Positions 1-9,856 of a stretch of DNA of 64,000 nt are shown piece after piece (position 1 is the stretch's first letter; every line of letters starts with the position of its first letter). A program made the position numbers and the translations under genes. This DNA is from Methylotenera_A sp040387515 (lineage in GTDB: Bacteria; Pseudomonadota; Gammaproteobacteria; Burkholderiales; Methylophilaceae), in NCBI GenBank assembly GCA_040387515.1, contig JAZKDP010000011.1, forward strand, positions 1 through 64,000. The letters are read 5' to 3'. The notes beneath the pieces were generated by a model. It did no database searches, was not told where the DNA came from, and was given only the letters and a program-made list of their open reading frames with translations.

Positions 1-2159
1 TCTTCGTTGGTGTTGATGCTGTCGGCGACCGCAACCGGTAAGTCGTCTACCGAATTGACCGTCACATTAACTGATGCCGTCTCAGTTATTCCACCTGAGG
101 TTACGGTATAAGTAAAACTGTCGCCGCCAAAATAATTAGGATTTGGCGTATAGGTGATAGTACCATTTGCTAAAAAGCTAACTGTACCATTAACACCTTG
201 AGTAACACTGGTGATGGCACGAGCTGGGTTTTCAAATGTATCGGGCGTTGCACCATTAGTACCTGTAATTACATTAAATATAACTGATGTACCTTCATTA
301 GTCGTCACCGTGTCATTAGTGATATCAGCCACCGGTGTTACATTTAACGTAAATGTATTAGGAGCAGTATCGAACCCACCAGCGTTATCTTGCACACTGA
401 ATGTAAAGCTGGCATAAGGTGAGTCGCTGGCATCACCCACTGGCACGAATCTGAGTTGTCCTGCATTTAATTGAGCAATACTAATTACAGCACCAGCACT
501 AATCGGGGAACCATTCAACGTCAATGCACCGCTTAATGGCAAAGCATCAATACGAACACCATTTAGACTTTGACCTGCGTCAATGTCATTGAACCCAAAA
601 TCAATTCCCTGAAAAATGTAAGGTGCATCTTCATTGATAGCTACAGTATTGTTTGCTCCGGTAGGAGAAGTATTATTGCCAACATTTACAGTAAGCGTAG
701 CTGTATCACTTAGACCTGCTGGATCAGTTAACGTGTAGGTAATTTCAACAGGTCCGGCGACATTAAACGCTGGTTCGAAGTGAAGCGTGCCATCTGGATT
801 GACCGAAACGGTGCCTAATACGGAATTAGTCAAAATCGGATTAGATACAGTTAATTGAGCAGTTATATTGTCGATATCGATATCATTTGCTTTAACGTCA
901 ATATCAATTGGAGTATTGATAGTAGTGGTTGCAATATCATCCATCGCAACTGGCGCATCATTTATTGGCGTGATTGGGCCTAAATTTAAGCTACCTGTGT
1001 CTGTTAAAACGCCATCTGATAGGGTGTATATAATTTCTGGTATTAATCCAGTGTAATCAGGTGCTGGCGTGAAAATGAAACCACCATTGGCATTAATCAC
1101 AACAGTACCAACGCCAGCAATCGTAGCCGTAATACCTGACACAAAGACTTCTGGGAAACCATTGCCATCGGTATCAACTGTAAACTGCGTGACGGACAAT
1201 GGGTTACCGTCGACATCAGTATCATTTGTTAACACGTTGCCTGTAACTGGCGTATCTTCAGTCACAACGATATTGTCATTGTTGACTGTAGGCGCATCAT
1301 TTACCAGAGCGACTGTAATCGTCGCTGTACCAGCAGCACTGCTAAGACCTAAGTTATCGGTCACCGTGTAGGCAAAATTCGCATTTCCATTAAAATTGGT
1401 GTTTGGTACAAAATAGAAAGTAGCAGAACTCCCCACATAAGAAGAACCAGCTACCACCAGCGTGGTGAGTGTGGCATCTGTATATAACAAACCATTTGCA
1501 GGTAAATTATTCAGCGTGATACTGGCAATCGTACCGTCAACATCAGTACCGCTTAGCGTGATGGCGATCGAGGCGGCATCTTCCGCACCATTGGCAATAA
1601 CACTTGCGGCGATTGGCGGATTGTTCGTAGGAGATATTTGGCCAGATATTGGCGTACTAGTAGCAGGCAAGCTCAGATAAGTATTATCATCACCATCAAC
1701 CAATGGACCAGTATCAGCCCTTTGGTTAATCTCATAATCGTAAGCAAAATTAAACGCATTTAAAATGTCGTTAACTCTAAGTAAATCAACAAAACTAAAA
1801 CCATAGCTATTATATTGCCCTGATTGGCCTGCCGCAGTTTCTTCTAAAACCGCATTAACATCCTTGCCCTCTTCAATCGCTTTAATAACGGTCTCAATCG
1901 TAGCAAGGTTAATAGCGCTATCAAGATTACTTGGAGCAATCACTTCTGAAAGCTCTTCGGTGAACTGTACCAACTGCTCTGAGTGAATATTAACCAACCG
2001 ACCATTGGCAAGCTCTAACTCAACCTCTGCGCCACGCGAAGTCTCAATCGCATCACCAACCTGTACTTGGTCGCCCAGGCTTAACTCACGTCTCAATCCA
2101 TTTTCTGTAATGAGATACGCTGTACCTGTGATTGATACTACTTTGCCGATTAACGCCAT
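1..2159 (-). CDS. lapA: LapA-type large adhesin, N-terminal part (runs off the left edge)
   Basis: This leftward reading frame starts at an ATG at 2159, preceded by an AGGA ribosome site, and stays open for 719 codons to the window edge, so the C-terminal repeats and secretion signal are outside. Residues 1 to about 105 match the LapA retention module, the globular plug that holds these giant adhesins in the outer-membrane pore. T108-A109-A110-G111 is the TAAG di-alanine site that LapG cuts in Pseudomonas LapA, at almost the same residue number. From about residue 170 onward there are cadherin/VCBS-like Ig-fold repeats with NDAP, DxDxDG-like and GxxTYTPN-like signatures. The genes for LapG, LapD, LapB and LapC lie next to it. 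Family assignment is firm; ligand and full length are unknown. Confidence 0.93.
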   Translation of the reverse strand, partial: MALIGKVVSITGTAYLITENGLRRELSLGDQVQVGDAIETSRGAEVELELANGRLVNIHSEQLVQFTEELSEVIAPSNLDSAINLATIETVIKAIEEGKDVNAVLEETAAGQSGQYNSYGFSFVDLLRVNDILNAFNFAYDYEINQRADTGPLVDGDDNTYLSLPATSTPISGQISPTNNPPIAASVIANGAEDAASIAITLSGTDVDGTIASITLNNLPANGLLYTDATLTTLVVAGSSYVGSSATFYFVPNTNFNGNANFAYTVTDNLGLSSAAGTATITVALVNDAPTVNNDNIVVTEDTPVTGNVLTNDTDVDGNPLSVTQFTVDTDGNGFPEVFVSGITATIAGVGTVVINANGGFIFTPAPDYTGLIPEIIYTLSDGVLTDTGSLNLGPITPINDAPVAMDDIATTTINTPIDIDVKANDIDIDNITAQLTVSNPILTNSVLGTVSVNPDGTLHFEPAFNVAGPVEITYTLTDPAGLSDTATLTVNVGNNTSPTGANNTVAINEDAPYIFQGIDFGFNDIDAGQSLNGVRIDALPLSGALTLNGSPISAGAVISIAQLNAGQLRFVPVGDASDSPYASFTFSVQDNAGGFDTAPNTFTLNVTPVADITNDTVTTNEGTSVIFNVITGTNGATPDTFENPARAITSVTQGVNGTVSFLANGTITYTPNPNYFGGDSFTYTVTSGGITETASVNVTVNSVDDLPVAVADSINTNE

Positions 2160-2465
2160 GATCGTGTCCTAATATTCAAACGTGTTAGATAAACTTTTCT
2201 ACAATCGTATTAAACACGGTAATTGAACAAAAATATATTGTACTGATGGACAATACAAGCATTTAAAAACCGCAATTCTGAATCACAGAATAAATCTGAA
2301 AAATGATTAAAAATAAGTCACTTAATATTAAATAACTTGCAAAACTTAGTTGAGTTATGATGATTGCCGATTTAAGGCAATTTATTTGTAGTTAGTTTAT
2401 TTTCGCTACGCTTTGCAGGATTAAGTTTTGGAGTATGTGCAATTCTAAAATTTAGAAACAAGTTA
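2160..2465. other. Divergent lapA/lapG intergenic region
   Basis: This AT-rich 306-base gap separates the leftward lapA start from the rightward lapG start and must hold both promoters. I see no strong consensus promoter pair, no clear operator and no RNA gene. The only firm element is the AGGA ribosome site of lapA a few bases upstream of its ATG. Confidence 0.5.
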
Positions 2466-3140
2466 ATGACGGCTACACAAATTAGCATACTCATATCTTC
2501 TTTTACGTTGATTATAATCAGCCTGTCCAGCATCCACGCATCTAGCTACGATTTCAGCAAACTAAAAAACCTTGCCAACCAAAGATATGGTCAAGAAGCA
2601 CAACAGAATGTGCAAGAACTTAACCTGCTGATTCAAAATTCACAAACAGCTTCAGATGCTGAAAAGCTGAAAAAAATTAACGATTTTTTTAATCATAAAA
2701 TTAGATTTATGGATGATGTTGAACTGTGGGGGGAAACCGATTATTGGGCAACCCCCCTAGAGTCTATTGGTCGGCAGGCAGGAGATTGCGAAGACTTTAC
2801 CATTGCAAAATATGTATTTTTAAAAGCACTGAATGTTGATAACAATCGAATGAGGCTCACTTACGTAAGAGCCTACATCCTCAATGACGGCCGTCACACG
2901 ACGGTCGCGCATATGGTGCTTAGCTATTATCAAACACCACAATCTGAACCGTTGATTTTAGATAATCTGATACCTGAAATCATGCCTGCTTCTAGCAGAA
3001 AAGACTTATCACCCATCTTTAGTTTTAATGATAAAGGTTTATGGGTAGGCTCAAACAGTAATCCAAGGACAGAATCGCAATCCAGTTTATCGAGATGGCG
3101 TGATGTTTTATCCCGAATCAAAGCAGATGGAATAGAATAA
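2466..3140 (+). CDS. lapG: LapG-type periplasmic cysteine protease (transglutaminase-like)
   Basis: A 224-residue protein with a signal peptide (about residues 1-26) and a bacterial transglutaminase-like cysteine protease domain. The catalytic triad is visible as C108 (in AGDCEDF), H149 (in AHMVLSY) and D166 (in LILDNL). The stretch around DDVELWGETDYWATP at residues 83-97 matches the calcium-binding region of LapG. In Pseudomonas, LapG cuts LapA after its retention module and so releases the adhesin from the cell surface; the matching TAAG site is present in the divergent adhesin gene. The neighbour lapD, 20 bases downstream, encodes the inhibitor that sequesters LapG. The two probably form an operon. 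Confidence 0.94.
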   Translation: MTATQISILISSFTLIIISLSSIHASSYDFSKLKNLANQRYGQEAQQNVQELNLLIQNSQTASDAEKLKKINDFFNHKIRFMDDVELWGETDYWATPLESIGRQAGDCEDFTIAKYVFLKALNVDNNRMRLTYVRAYILNDGRHTTVAHMVLSYYQTPQSEPLILDNLIPEIMPASSRKDLSPIFSFNDKGLWVGSNSNPRTESQSSLSRWRDVLSRIKADGIE

Positions 3141-3160
3141 TTAGAGTTAGGAATAGTGAT

Positions 3161-5080
3161 ATGTCATTAAACAAAAAACTTTGGTTGGCAATTGTATACA
3201 TACTGATCTTGGCTTCAGGCGGTAGTTTTACGCTCAGCACCATTTTCAGTAAGCATTATCTCGAAGAACAATTGCAGTTTAAAAACATTGATAACGCTAC
3301 ATCTTTGGCGCTATCTATGTCGCAATTACAAAAAGACTCTGCCACTATAGATCTATTAATATCGGCACAATTTGATTCTGGTCATTATAAGTACATCGGT
3401 TTACTCGACCCTAGCGGCAAACTAATCACTGAACGTATTAATACCAACAGCGAAACTAAAGCACCCAAATGGTTTACCCAGATTTTTCCAATCAAAGCTG
3501 AAATCGGCGTGGCTGAAGTACAAGATGGCTGGTCACAATACGGAACACTCCACGTAGAAAGTAATCCCAATTTTGCTTACGATGAACTGTGGGAGTCCAC
3601 CCTACTCATTGCACTTTGGTCTATCGCAATCGGGCTGATCAGCGGCTATGCAGGCAATCAAACTGTGCAGAAAATTCTGCGCCCGCTCAAAGATATTGTG
3701 AATCAAGCCACCGCAATAGGTGAGCACCGATTCATTACTATTGAAGAACCTAAGACTGAAGAATTTAAAGCGGTTGTCGGTGCGATGAACAGCCTTTCCA
3801 ATCGCATAAAAAATACGGTGAATGAAGAGTCTGCTCGATTAAATAAATTGCAATATCAAACCAACTTTGACCACATCACCGAACTTATGAATCATCAGTA
3901 TTTCATGAGCAATATAGACGCTAATATTAGTCGTGAGGAATATTTTAATCAGGGTGTATTAGTTGTATCAAGATTAACCAATTTAGCTTTAATCGATCAA
4001 ACCTTGGGCTATCAAAAAACCAATGACTTTTTGAAGTTAATTGGCAGCACATTGGAAAACGCCTGTATAAATCAGCCCTCTCTTATCGCAGGGCGATTAA
4101 ACGGAACAGATTTTGCGATATTTTCAAAGACACCTATCGATACATACTTACTTGGTAATCAAATAAAAGCACTATTAGAAAAACTAGATATAACCAGCCA
4201 TGTTGAATTGAACGCAAATTTTGTCTCTGCTGCCGCCAAAGTCACAAAATCGGATGTAGCCGCCAAATTAATAGCGAGATTAGACAACGTTCTTGATGGT
4301 ATTAAGAATAATCACGAAAATATTGTGCATATCCTTAACCAGGAAGAAACTCCAAATCATTTAGACGTGAGCCGAATTGAGTGGGAAATCCTGCTAAACA
4401 GTGCCTTAAATGATAATCGAATCAAACTCCAGCGCTATCCTGTGGTTAATCAGCATGGCAAGCTTATTCATTTTGAAAGCCCAGTCAGACTTCAACTACA
4501 TAAGAATGGAAATTGGTTTTGTGCGGGCGAATTTCTCGCATGGGCAACCCAGCTTAATTTAATCAGTCGCATTGATACGCTGGTTGTAGAAACGGCGACA
4601 GAATTACTTTCCATTGGTGCATATCCAATCGGCCTGAATATTTCTGCCGAATCAATCTGCGATCCGAACTTTACTCAAAAAATGGTTAAATTGATTCAAT
4701 CCAATTTAAGCATTGCAAACCTTTTATATTTTGAAGTACCTGAACGCGGTGCTTTTGATTATTTTGCAGAATTCAAAGTTTTTTGCAAAACCTTGAAAGC
4801 CTTAGGCTGCAAAGTAGGCATTGAGCATGTAGGTTCACGCATCTCACGTTTGGGTGAGTTGCATGACGTTGGGCTAGATTATATTAAAATCGATGTCTCA
4901 ATCATTCGCGAAATTGATACAAATGAAGCCAATAAAACTTTGCTCAGAGGTTTATGCATGATTGCCCACTCAATTGGAGTGCTAGCAATTGCTGAAGGTG
5001 TGCAGACCAATGATGAAATTGAAGCATTAAAATTAATTGGAATTGATGGTATGACGGGCCCAGGAATTAATTTTTCCTAG
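3161..5080 (+). CDS. lapD: LapD-type inner-membrane c-di-GMP receptor
   Basis: A 639-residue protein with a first membrane segment (about 7-29), a periplasmic LapD/MoxY-type domain (about 30-145), a second membrane segment (about 146-166), a HAMP linker, then GGDEF and EAL domains. Both enzymatic motifs are degenerate: the GGDEF position reads NGTDF (314-318), and the EAL position reads ESP (439-441). This is the signature of LapD, which does not make or degrade c-di-GMP. It binds it through the EAL domain and, when bound, holds LapG in the periplasm so the adhesin stays attached. The start has an AGGA ribosome site. Its position directly after lapG fits the role. Confidence 0.93.
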   Translation: MSLNKKLWLAIVYILILASGGSFTLSTIFSKHYLEEQLQFKNIDNATSLALSMSQLQKDSATIDLLISAQFDSGHYKYIGLLDPSGKLITERINTNSETKAPKWFTQIFPIKAEIGVAEVQDGWSQYGTLHVESNPNFAYDELWESTLLIALWSIAIGLISGYAGNQTVQKILRPLKDIVNQATAIGEHRFITIEEPKTEEFKAVVGAMNSLSNRIKNTVNEESARLNKLQYQTNFDHITELMNHQYFMSNIDANISREEYFNQGVLVVSRLTNLALIDQTLGYQKTNDFLKLIGSTLENACINQPSLIAGRLNGTDFAIFSKTPIDTYLLGNQIKALLEKLDITSHVELNANFVSAAAKVTKSDVAAKLIARLDNVLDGIKNNHENIVHILNQEETPNHLDVSRIEWEILLNSALNDNRIKLQRYPVVNQHGKLIHFESPVRLQLHKNGNWFCAGEFLAWATQLNLISRIDTLVVETATELLSIGAYPIGLNISAESICDPNFTQKMVKLIQSNLSIANLLYFEVPERGAFDYFAEFKVFCKTLKALGCKVGIEHVGSRISRLGELHDVGLDYIKIDVSIIREIDTNEANKTLLRGLCMIAHSIGVLAIAEGVQTNDEIEALKLIGIDGMTGPGINFS

Positions 5081-5112
5081 TGTTTAAATTATAGTTAAAA
5101 AAATATAGCCAG

Positions 5113-5739
5113 TTACGATTTCTTGAAATTATTATTCAGCATTAATGCTAGCTGAAGCCTATCTTTTGCACCCAAGCGCTCGAATGTAGCCGCTAGGTGC
5201 GCCTTAACTGTTCGCTCAGTAATACTGAGAACTCTAGCGATTTCTTTATTACTGAGGCCTTTCGCAGCCTCTAGTGCCACTTCTTTTTCGCGTTTTGTTA
5301 GCTTTTCCAGCAAGTCCTGAACGTACTCAGGCTGGTTTTCCACTAATTTAATCGAAACCTCGATTAGCTTCTGCAAAAACTCCTGCCCTATCCATATCCC
5401 GCCGTTAGCAATGACTGTTTTGATTTCATTCAATACACTCGGCGCCGAAAAAGCATGGCAATATCCTCTGGCGCCTAATCTTAAGGCATATAAAGATTCA
5501 GTATGATTAGGTGTATTCGCCAGAATGACAATTTTGGCATTCTTGTAATCTCTTGAGATAGTCTCAATCATTTTTGCCATCCACTGCTGCCTATCTTCAT
5601 TCATATGCAGCCAGAAAATAGTTTCAGCGTCTTTCTTCCCACTACCGCTTGGCAAAGTTAATGAAATATAAGACTTGGGAAACGCTTCAGACCAACTACT
5701 CATCAGTGCTGGTAATTTACTAACAAAAATATGCCGCAT
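5113..5739 (-). CDS. LuxR/NarL-family regulator with degenerate receiver domain
   Basis: A 208-residue protein ending in a LuxR-type helix-turn-helix (about 140-205) with the typical LTKREKEVA, GLSNKEIA and TVKAHLAATFERLGA pattern. The first about 120 residues resemble a response-regulator receiver in general shape (ARGYCHAFSAP near its end, corresponding to the usual GAxGYLxK region). The usual phosphoacceptor Asp is not recognisable: the corresponding strand reads ETIFWLHMNED. It may therefore work without phosphorylation or sense another signal. It starts 10 bases after the lapC stop and is likely the last gene of a lapB-lapC-regulator operon, so it plausibly controls adhesin or secretion genes. 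Its target is not shown by the sequence. Confidence 0.85.
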   Translation of the reverse strand: MRHIFVSKLPALMSSWSEAFPKSYISLTLPSGSGKKDAETIFWLHMNEDRQQWMAKMIETISRDYKNAKIVILANTPNHTESLYALRLGARGYCHAFSAPSVLNEIKTVIANGGIWIGQEFLQKLIEVSIKLVENQPEYVQDLLEKLTKREKEVALEAAKGLSNKEIARVLSITERTVKAHLAATFERLGAKDRLQLALMLNNNFKKS

Positions 5740-5749
5740 TACCTACTTT

Positions 5750-7162
5750 TCATCTTTCAGTAAAAGCATATGACTTAGCCTTAAGTACAGGCTTAAGCAA
5801 ATAAGAAAGAATAGTTTTTTTGCCCGTCAAAATATCCACTTGCGCAATCATACCCGGAATAATCGGCAGGCCTTTACCCAAAGTCGCCTGTACAGTACGC
5901 ACGCGCACCACATAATAAGCATTACCTTTTTCATCTACTGTTGAATTGGCAGCAATGCTCTCAACTTTCGCATCCAGCGTGCCATAAACCGTGTAATCGT
6001 AAGCAGTCAATTTAACAATTGCTGCTTGGTTCGGTCGCAAAAAGGCAATATCTTTAATTTGTACTTTAGTTTCTAGCACCAATGCATCATCACTGGGTAC
6101 AACTTCTAGCACTTCTTTACCTGGCTGAATCACGCCACCGACCGTGTTATAAAACAATCGACTAACCCTGCCATTAACAGGTGATTTCAATGTGGCTTGC
6201 TTTACCCTATCAGTTAAACCAACACCAGTTTCCGTAATGCTATTCAGTTTGGCACTGGTTTCGTTCAATTCTGTACGCACTTTGCTGCGAAAATTTTGCT
6301 CTGCCTCAGTAATCTTGCGCCTGGCTTCCGAAATGGCCACTTGAATACGACTACTTTGTGCGCCTGCTTGATCAATTTCACCGCGCGCCCGCGTTGCTTC
6401 ACGTTCTAACTTTAAAATATCAATTTCTGATACCGCGCCGCTAGCTAATAATGGCCTATTTGCCGCTAATTCTTTGGCGGCTGATTCATAGGTTTTTTCA
6501 GCAAATTCACGCTTATATTGCACTTCAATCAACTCTTTTTCACGCTGCGTCATTTGATCGCGCGCAATATTAACAAGAGAACTTAACTCAGCTTGGCTGG
6601 CCTCATATAAGTCTTTTTCCTGCTCATATACTTGTGGGTCTTGCGCCTTAATTTCTGGTGGTGGATTAAAAGCTATGCCTTCTGCCAATGCTTCTAAGCG
6701 CGCTTGTTTGGCCAACAATGCTAAAAACTGACCTTTATTTTCACGCAAAGATGACACTGCACGCGTTTCATCAATTTTAATAAGCGGCATGCCTACTTTC
6801 ACTAAGTCACCCTCCCTTACCAAAATTTCCGACACTATACCGCCATCCAGCGACTGAATCACTTGCACTTGGCGTGAAGGAATTACTCTACCCTCACCGC
6901 GAGTTACCTCATCCACTTTGGCAAAAAATGCCCAAGTAATCACTACCAGCATAATGGCCAAAATACCATAAAGTAGTTTTCTTGCTTTAAGTGGCGTTTG
7001 TTCCAAAATCGCCAATTCAGCCTCCTCATCCCAAGCCAAGTTATCCCGCGTTTCTGTTGGTACGGCGCGATTAACCATCCAATAGATGGGCGCAGTTATC
7101 CAAGACTGTCTGTTTAAAAACGCATTAAACGCACCAATGATTTTAAATAATCCCTGACTCAT
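5750..7162 (-). CDS. lapC: LapC, type I secretion membrane-fusion (HlyD-family) protein
   Basis: A 470-residue HlyD-family adaptor. It has a cytoplasmic N-terminus, one membrane segment (about 62-82), a lipoyl/barrel-sandwich half (VIPSRQVQVIQSLDGGIVSEILVREGDLV), a long coiled-coil hairpin (about 140-310), the second barrel half (ATLKSPVNGRVSRLFYNTVGG) and a C-terminal beta-barrel domain. It links the ABC exporter in the inner membrane to a TolC-like pore in the outer membrane. It lies about 40 bases downstream of lapB on the same strand, as expected for a LapBC pair exporting the adhesin encoded at the left edge. No TolC/LapE gene is in this window. Confidence 0.93.
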   Translation of the reverse strand: MSQGLFKIIGAFNAFLNRQSWITAPIYWMVNRAVPTETRDNLAWDEEAELAILEQTPLKARKLLYGILAIMLVVITWAFFAKVDEVTRGEGRVIPSRQVQVIQSLDGGIVSEILVREGDLVKVGMPLIKIDETRAVSSLRENKGQFLALLAKQARLEALAEGIAFNPPPEIKAQDPQVYEQEKDLYEASQAELSSLVNIARDQMTQREKELIEVQYKREFAEKTYESAAKELAANRPLLASGAVSEIDILKLEREATRARGEIDQAGAQSSRIQVAISEARRKITEAEQNFRSKVRTELNETSAKLNSITETGVGLTDRVKQATLKSPVNGRVSRLFYNTVGGVIQPGKEVLEVVPSDDALVLETKVQIKDIAFLRPNQAAIVKLTAYDYTVYGTLDAKVESIAANSTVDEKGNAYYVVRVRTVQATLGKGLPIIPGMIAQVDILTGKKTILSYLLKPVLKAKSYAFTER

Positions 7163-7201
7163 TTAATCGCCTTAAATACTTGAACTAAAAATGTCATATT
7201 T

Positions 7202-9475
7202 TTAAAGTGCTTTACCTATTTTACCGGCACGCAGCGCATCGATGATTTGTGCTTTGGCGCCATCGGCTACCACACGACCAGAGTCAATCACAATAATGCG
7301 ATCTGCCAAATCGAATAAACCGGTGCGGTGTGAAATCAACACTAAGGTTTTGCCTACAGCTGCTTCCATTAACCGTTTTTTAACAGCATCTTCCGCAGAA
7401 TGATCCATCGCGCTGGTCGGTTCATCCAACAAAATAATAGACGGCTTACCAATTAAAGCGCGCGCGATACCGACACCTTGTTTTTGGCCACCAGAAAGTG
7501 TATCGCCACGTTCGCCCACACTCAGATCAAAACCTTTTGGATGTGCGTTGATAAACTCATCAATACCGCCAGCATGCGCTGCAGCCAATACGGTTGCATC
7601 ATCCGCATGCGGCATAGTCACAGTTAAGTTATCGCGCATGGTGCCGTAAAACAAATGTGTTTCTTGTTGCACGTACCCCACACAGCGACGTAGTTCTGCT
7701 GGGTCAATTTGACGCGCATCAATGCCATCAATCAAAATTGCGCCTTCTGTTGGCTGATACAAGCCAAGTATTAGCTTATGAATAGTCGTTTTGCCAGAAC
7801 CCATACGACCCAATAAAGCCACCCGCTCACCCGCTTTAATTTTGAATGACACTTTGGTGAGCGCACTTTCTTCAGCGCTTGGATAATCAAAACTCACTTC
7901 TCTAAATTCAATATCACCCTTAAAATTTGGTCGCGATAAGAAGCTAGAATCCAGCGGACGTTCCACTGGTTTATTCATAATCTCATCTAACGATTGTAAA
8001 GAAGTAGATGCCGTATGATATTGCGTGAGCAAACCTGCTGTTTGTGAAATCGGCACTAATGCGCGTGATGCCAGCATGGTGCAAGCAATCAACCCACCCA
8101 TGGTTAAATCGCCATTGGTCACCAAATACACGCCCAATAACACTAAGCTGATGGTAATTAATTGCTGAATGGCATTCGAGCCATTATGAATCGAAGATGA
8201 CAGCAACCGTAATTTACTGCCGACTTCTGTTAAATATGTCGCACTATGTTCCCATTTACGTTGCATACCGCCCTCTATACCCAACGCCTTTATGGTTTCC
8301 AAGCCCACCAAGCTTTCAATCAAAGTGGCATTGCGCACAGCGCCTGCGCGGTACATGGTCTCAGAAAGCGCGTGCATTTTGCTTTGTACACTGAATGCAT
8401 AAATCAACATAATAATTGCACCAACAACCACTGGAATCACCATTAGCGGGGCGATCCACGCCATGACAATAATAAAAATAATACCGAAAGGCACATCAAT
8501 TAAAGTGGTAATTGTCGCGGAAGTAATAAAGTCGCGCACGCTTTCAAACGAACGCAAATTACTCGCGAACGAACCCACAGAATTCGGCCGTTGTTCCATA
8601 CGCAAGCCAAGCACCTGCTCCATAATGCGTGAGCTGAGTTTGATATCGATGCGCGTGCTAGCCCAATCTAAAAAGTAACCGCGCATGGTGCGCAAAATAA
8701 AATCGCCAATGACAATCACTGAAACCCCAATTGCTAACACCCACAAAGTCTCTATTGAGCGGTTGGGCACGACACGGTCATATACATTCATGGTAAAAAG
8801 CGGCATGGCTAACGCGAACATGTTCACCACAAATGCGGCCACCATCACATCACGGTAGATACGTTTATTTTCAGCTAAAGTGCCCCAAAACCAGTGCCTT
8901 AAGCGCACCACGCCAACTATTGGCGCGCGTTTATCAAACACATATTTAGGTTTAGTGACAATACAATAGCCAGAGTATTGGGCAGTAATTTCATCCAAAG
9001 ACACCAGCACTTCCGCATCACCAAGTTCAGGGTAAATCACACGCGCTTGATTGGCTTTTGTATCAAAACTAACTAAGTTGCAAGCTTCATCGTTCTGTAA
9101 TAAAAGTGTGACGGGTAAAAACTCAGCGCGAATTTGATTGATGGGTTTTTTAAGGATAGTGACTGCTAAATTAACGCGTTCTGCTGCGCGTTTAAATAGC
9201 GCAGGCGTCATTTTTCCGTTACGCAGCGGCAATCCGGCGATTAAGGCATCTTTGGTCGTTGCAATTTGGTGTGCTCGGCAGGCGAGTAACAAGCAGCTAA
9301 GTAATGAATCATTGCCATTAACCTGCTCTTGTATCAAAGCATCTAAATTTAAGTCGGTAGAATCTTTAACGCTAACTAGCTTCTCCGAAACGCTTTGTGG
9401 GCTATTTGGATTTACGTCATTTGGATTTGTACTACTTGGAATTTTTGTGTCCTGACTTTTATTGTCCAGACTCAT
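7202..9475 (-). CDS. lapB: LapB, type I secretion ABC transporter ATPase/permease
   Basis: A 757-residue exporter. The N-terminal about 140 residues form a C39-like domain, then there are six membrane segments, then a nucleotide-binding domain with Walker A (GRMGSGKTT), the ABC signature (LSGGQKQ), Walker B (IILLDEPTSAMD) and the H-loop (LVLISHRTG). The N-terminal domain resembles the inactive C39-like domains of adhesin and RTX exporters rather than an active peptidase. The ATG at 9475 is preferred over the GTG at 9478 because an AGG ribosome site sits 8 bases ahead of it. It should power export of the LapA-type adhesin with LapC. Confidence 0.94.
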   Translation of the reverse strand: MSLDNKSQDTKIPSSTNPNDVNPNSPQSVSEKLVSVKDSTDLNLDALIQEQVNGNDSLLSCLLLACRAHQIATTKDALIAGLPLRNGKMTPALFKRAAERVNLAVTILKKPINQIRAEFLPVTLLLQNDEACNLVSFDTKANQARVIYPELGDAEVLVSLDEITAQYSGYCIVTKPKYVFDKRAPIVGVVRLRHWFWGTLAENKRIYRDVMVAAFVVNMFALAMPLFTMNVYDRVVPNRSIETLWVLAIGVSVIVIGDFILRTMRGYFLDWASTRIDIKLSSRIMEQVLGLRMEQRPNSVGSFASNLRSFESVRDFITSATITTLIDVPFGIIFIIVMAWIAPLMVIPVVVGAIIMLIYAFSVQSKMHALSETMYRAGAVRNATLIESLVGLETIKALGIEGGMQRKWEHSATYLTEVGSKLRLLSSSIHNGSNAIQQLITISLVLLGVYLVTNGDLTMGGLIACTMLASRALVPISQTAGLLTQYHTASTSLQSLDEIMNKPVERPLDSSFLSRPNFKGDIEFREVSFDYPSAEESALTKVSFKIKAGERVALLGRMGSGKTTIHKLILGLYQPTEGAILIDGIDARQIDPAELRRCVGYVQQETHLFYGTMRDNLTVTMPHADDATVLAAAHAGGIDEFINAHPKGFDLSVGERGDTLSGGQKQGVGIARALIGKPSIILLDEPTSAMDHSAEDAVKKRLMEAAVGKTLVLISHRTGLFDLADRIIVIDSGRVVADGAKAQIIDALRAGKIGKAL

Positions 9476-9690
9476 CACTTCAACCTGTTAAATTATGTAT
9501 TTAAAGTAATGTATCAACATTTGAAGAATACTACAATTGAACTAATCGTTAATTGTTGCTTATATGCTACGTATGTACCATATTTAATACAATTTAACAG
9601 CTTGAGGGTTTTTGAATCGTGCCATCCATCTTAAATAGGCACAAATCTTTTGTGTACAAATAAACAGGGGAAACAATATGAACAGGATGT

Positions 9691-9764
9691 TGGAGGCGCG
9701 AGCCGGAGTCGAACCGGCCTAAACGGCTTTGCAGGCCGCGGCATAACCGCTTTGCTATCGCGCC
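9691..9764 (-). tRNA. tRNA-Cys (GCA)
   Basis: On the minus strand the sequence folds as a complete cloverleaf: acceptor GGCGCGA pairs with TCGCGCC, the anticodon loop is CTGCAAA (anticodon GCA, opposite 9730-9732), the T loop is GGTTCGACTCC, and CCA is encoded. It lies after tRNA-Gly, pgsA and uvrC on the same strand, a common proteobacterial order. Confidence 0.96.
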
Positions 9765-9856
9765 ATTACCATCTCACTTAATAATAGAGTTAATTAAGTG
9801 AAATACTTGGTTGAACTAAATACTTACAAACCAAAAAACCAATGCTTGAAACCAAA

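Noticed and set aside
211..1680. Several rightward open frames of 60-100 codons rich in Val, Ser and Thr
   Set aside because: They lie opposite the continuous leftward adhesin frame, which is open for 719 codons and matches the LapA retention module and repeats; the rightward frames are its antisense shadows.
3161..5080. Active diguanylate cyclase/phosphodiesterase
   Set aside because: The GGDEF position is NGTDF and the EAL position is ESP, so the protein is a receptor of the LapD type, not an enzyme.
9055..9475. Active C39 bacteriocin-type peptidase in the exporter
   Set aside because: The N-terminal domain matches the inactive C39-like domain of adhesin/RTX exporters, and the neighbouring substrate is a LapA adhesin without a double-glycine leader.
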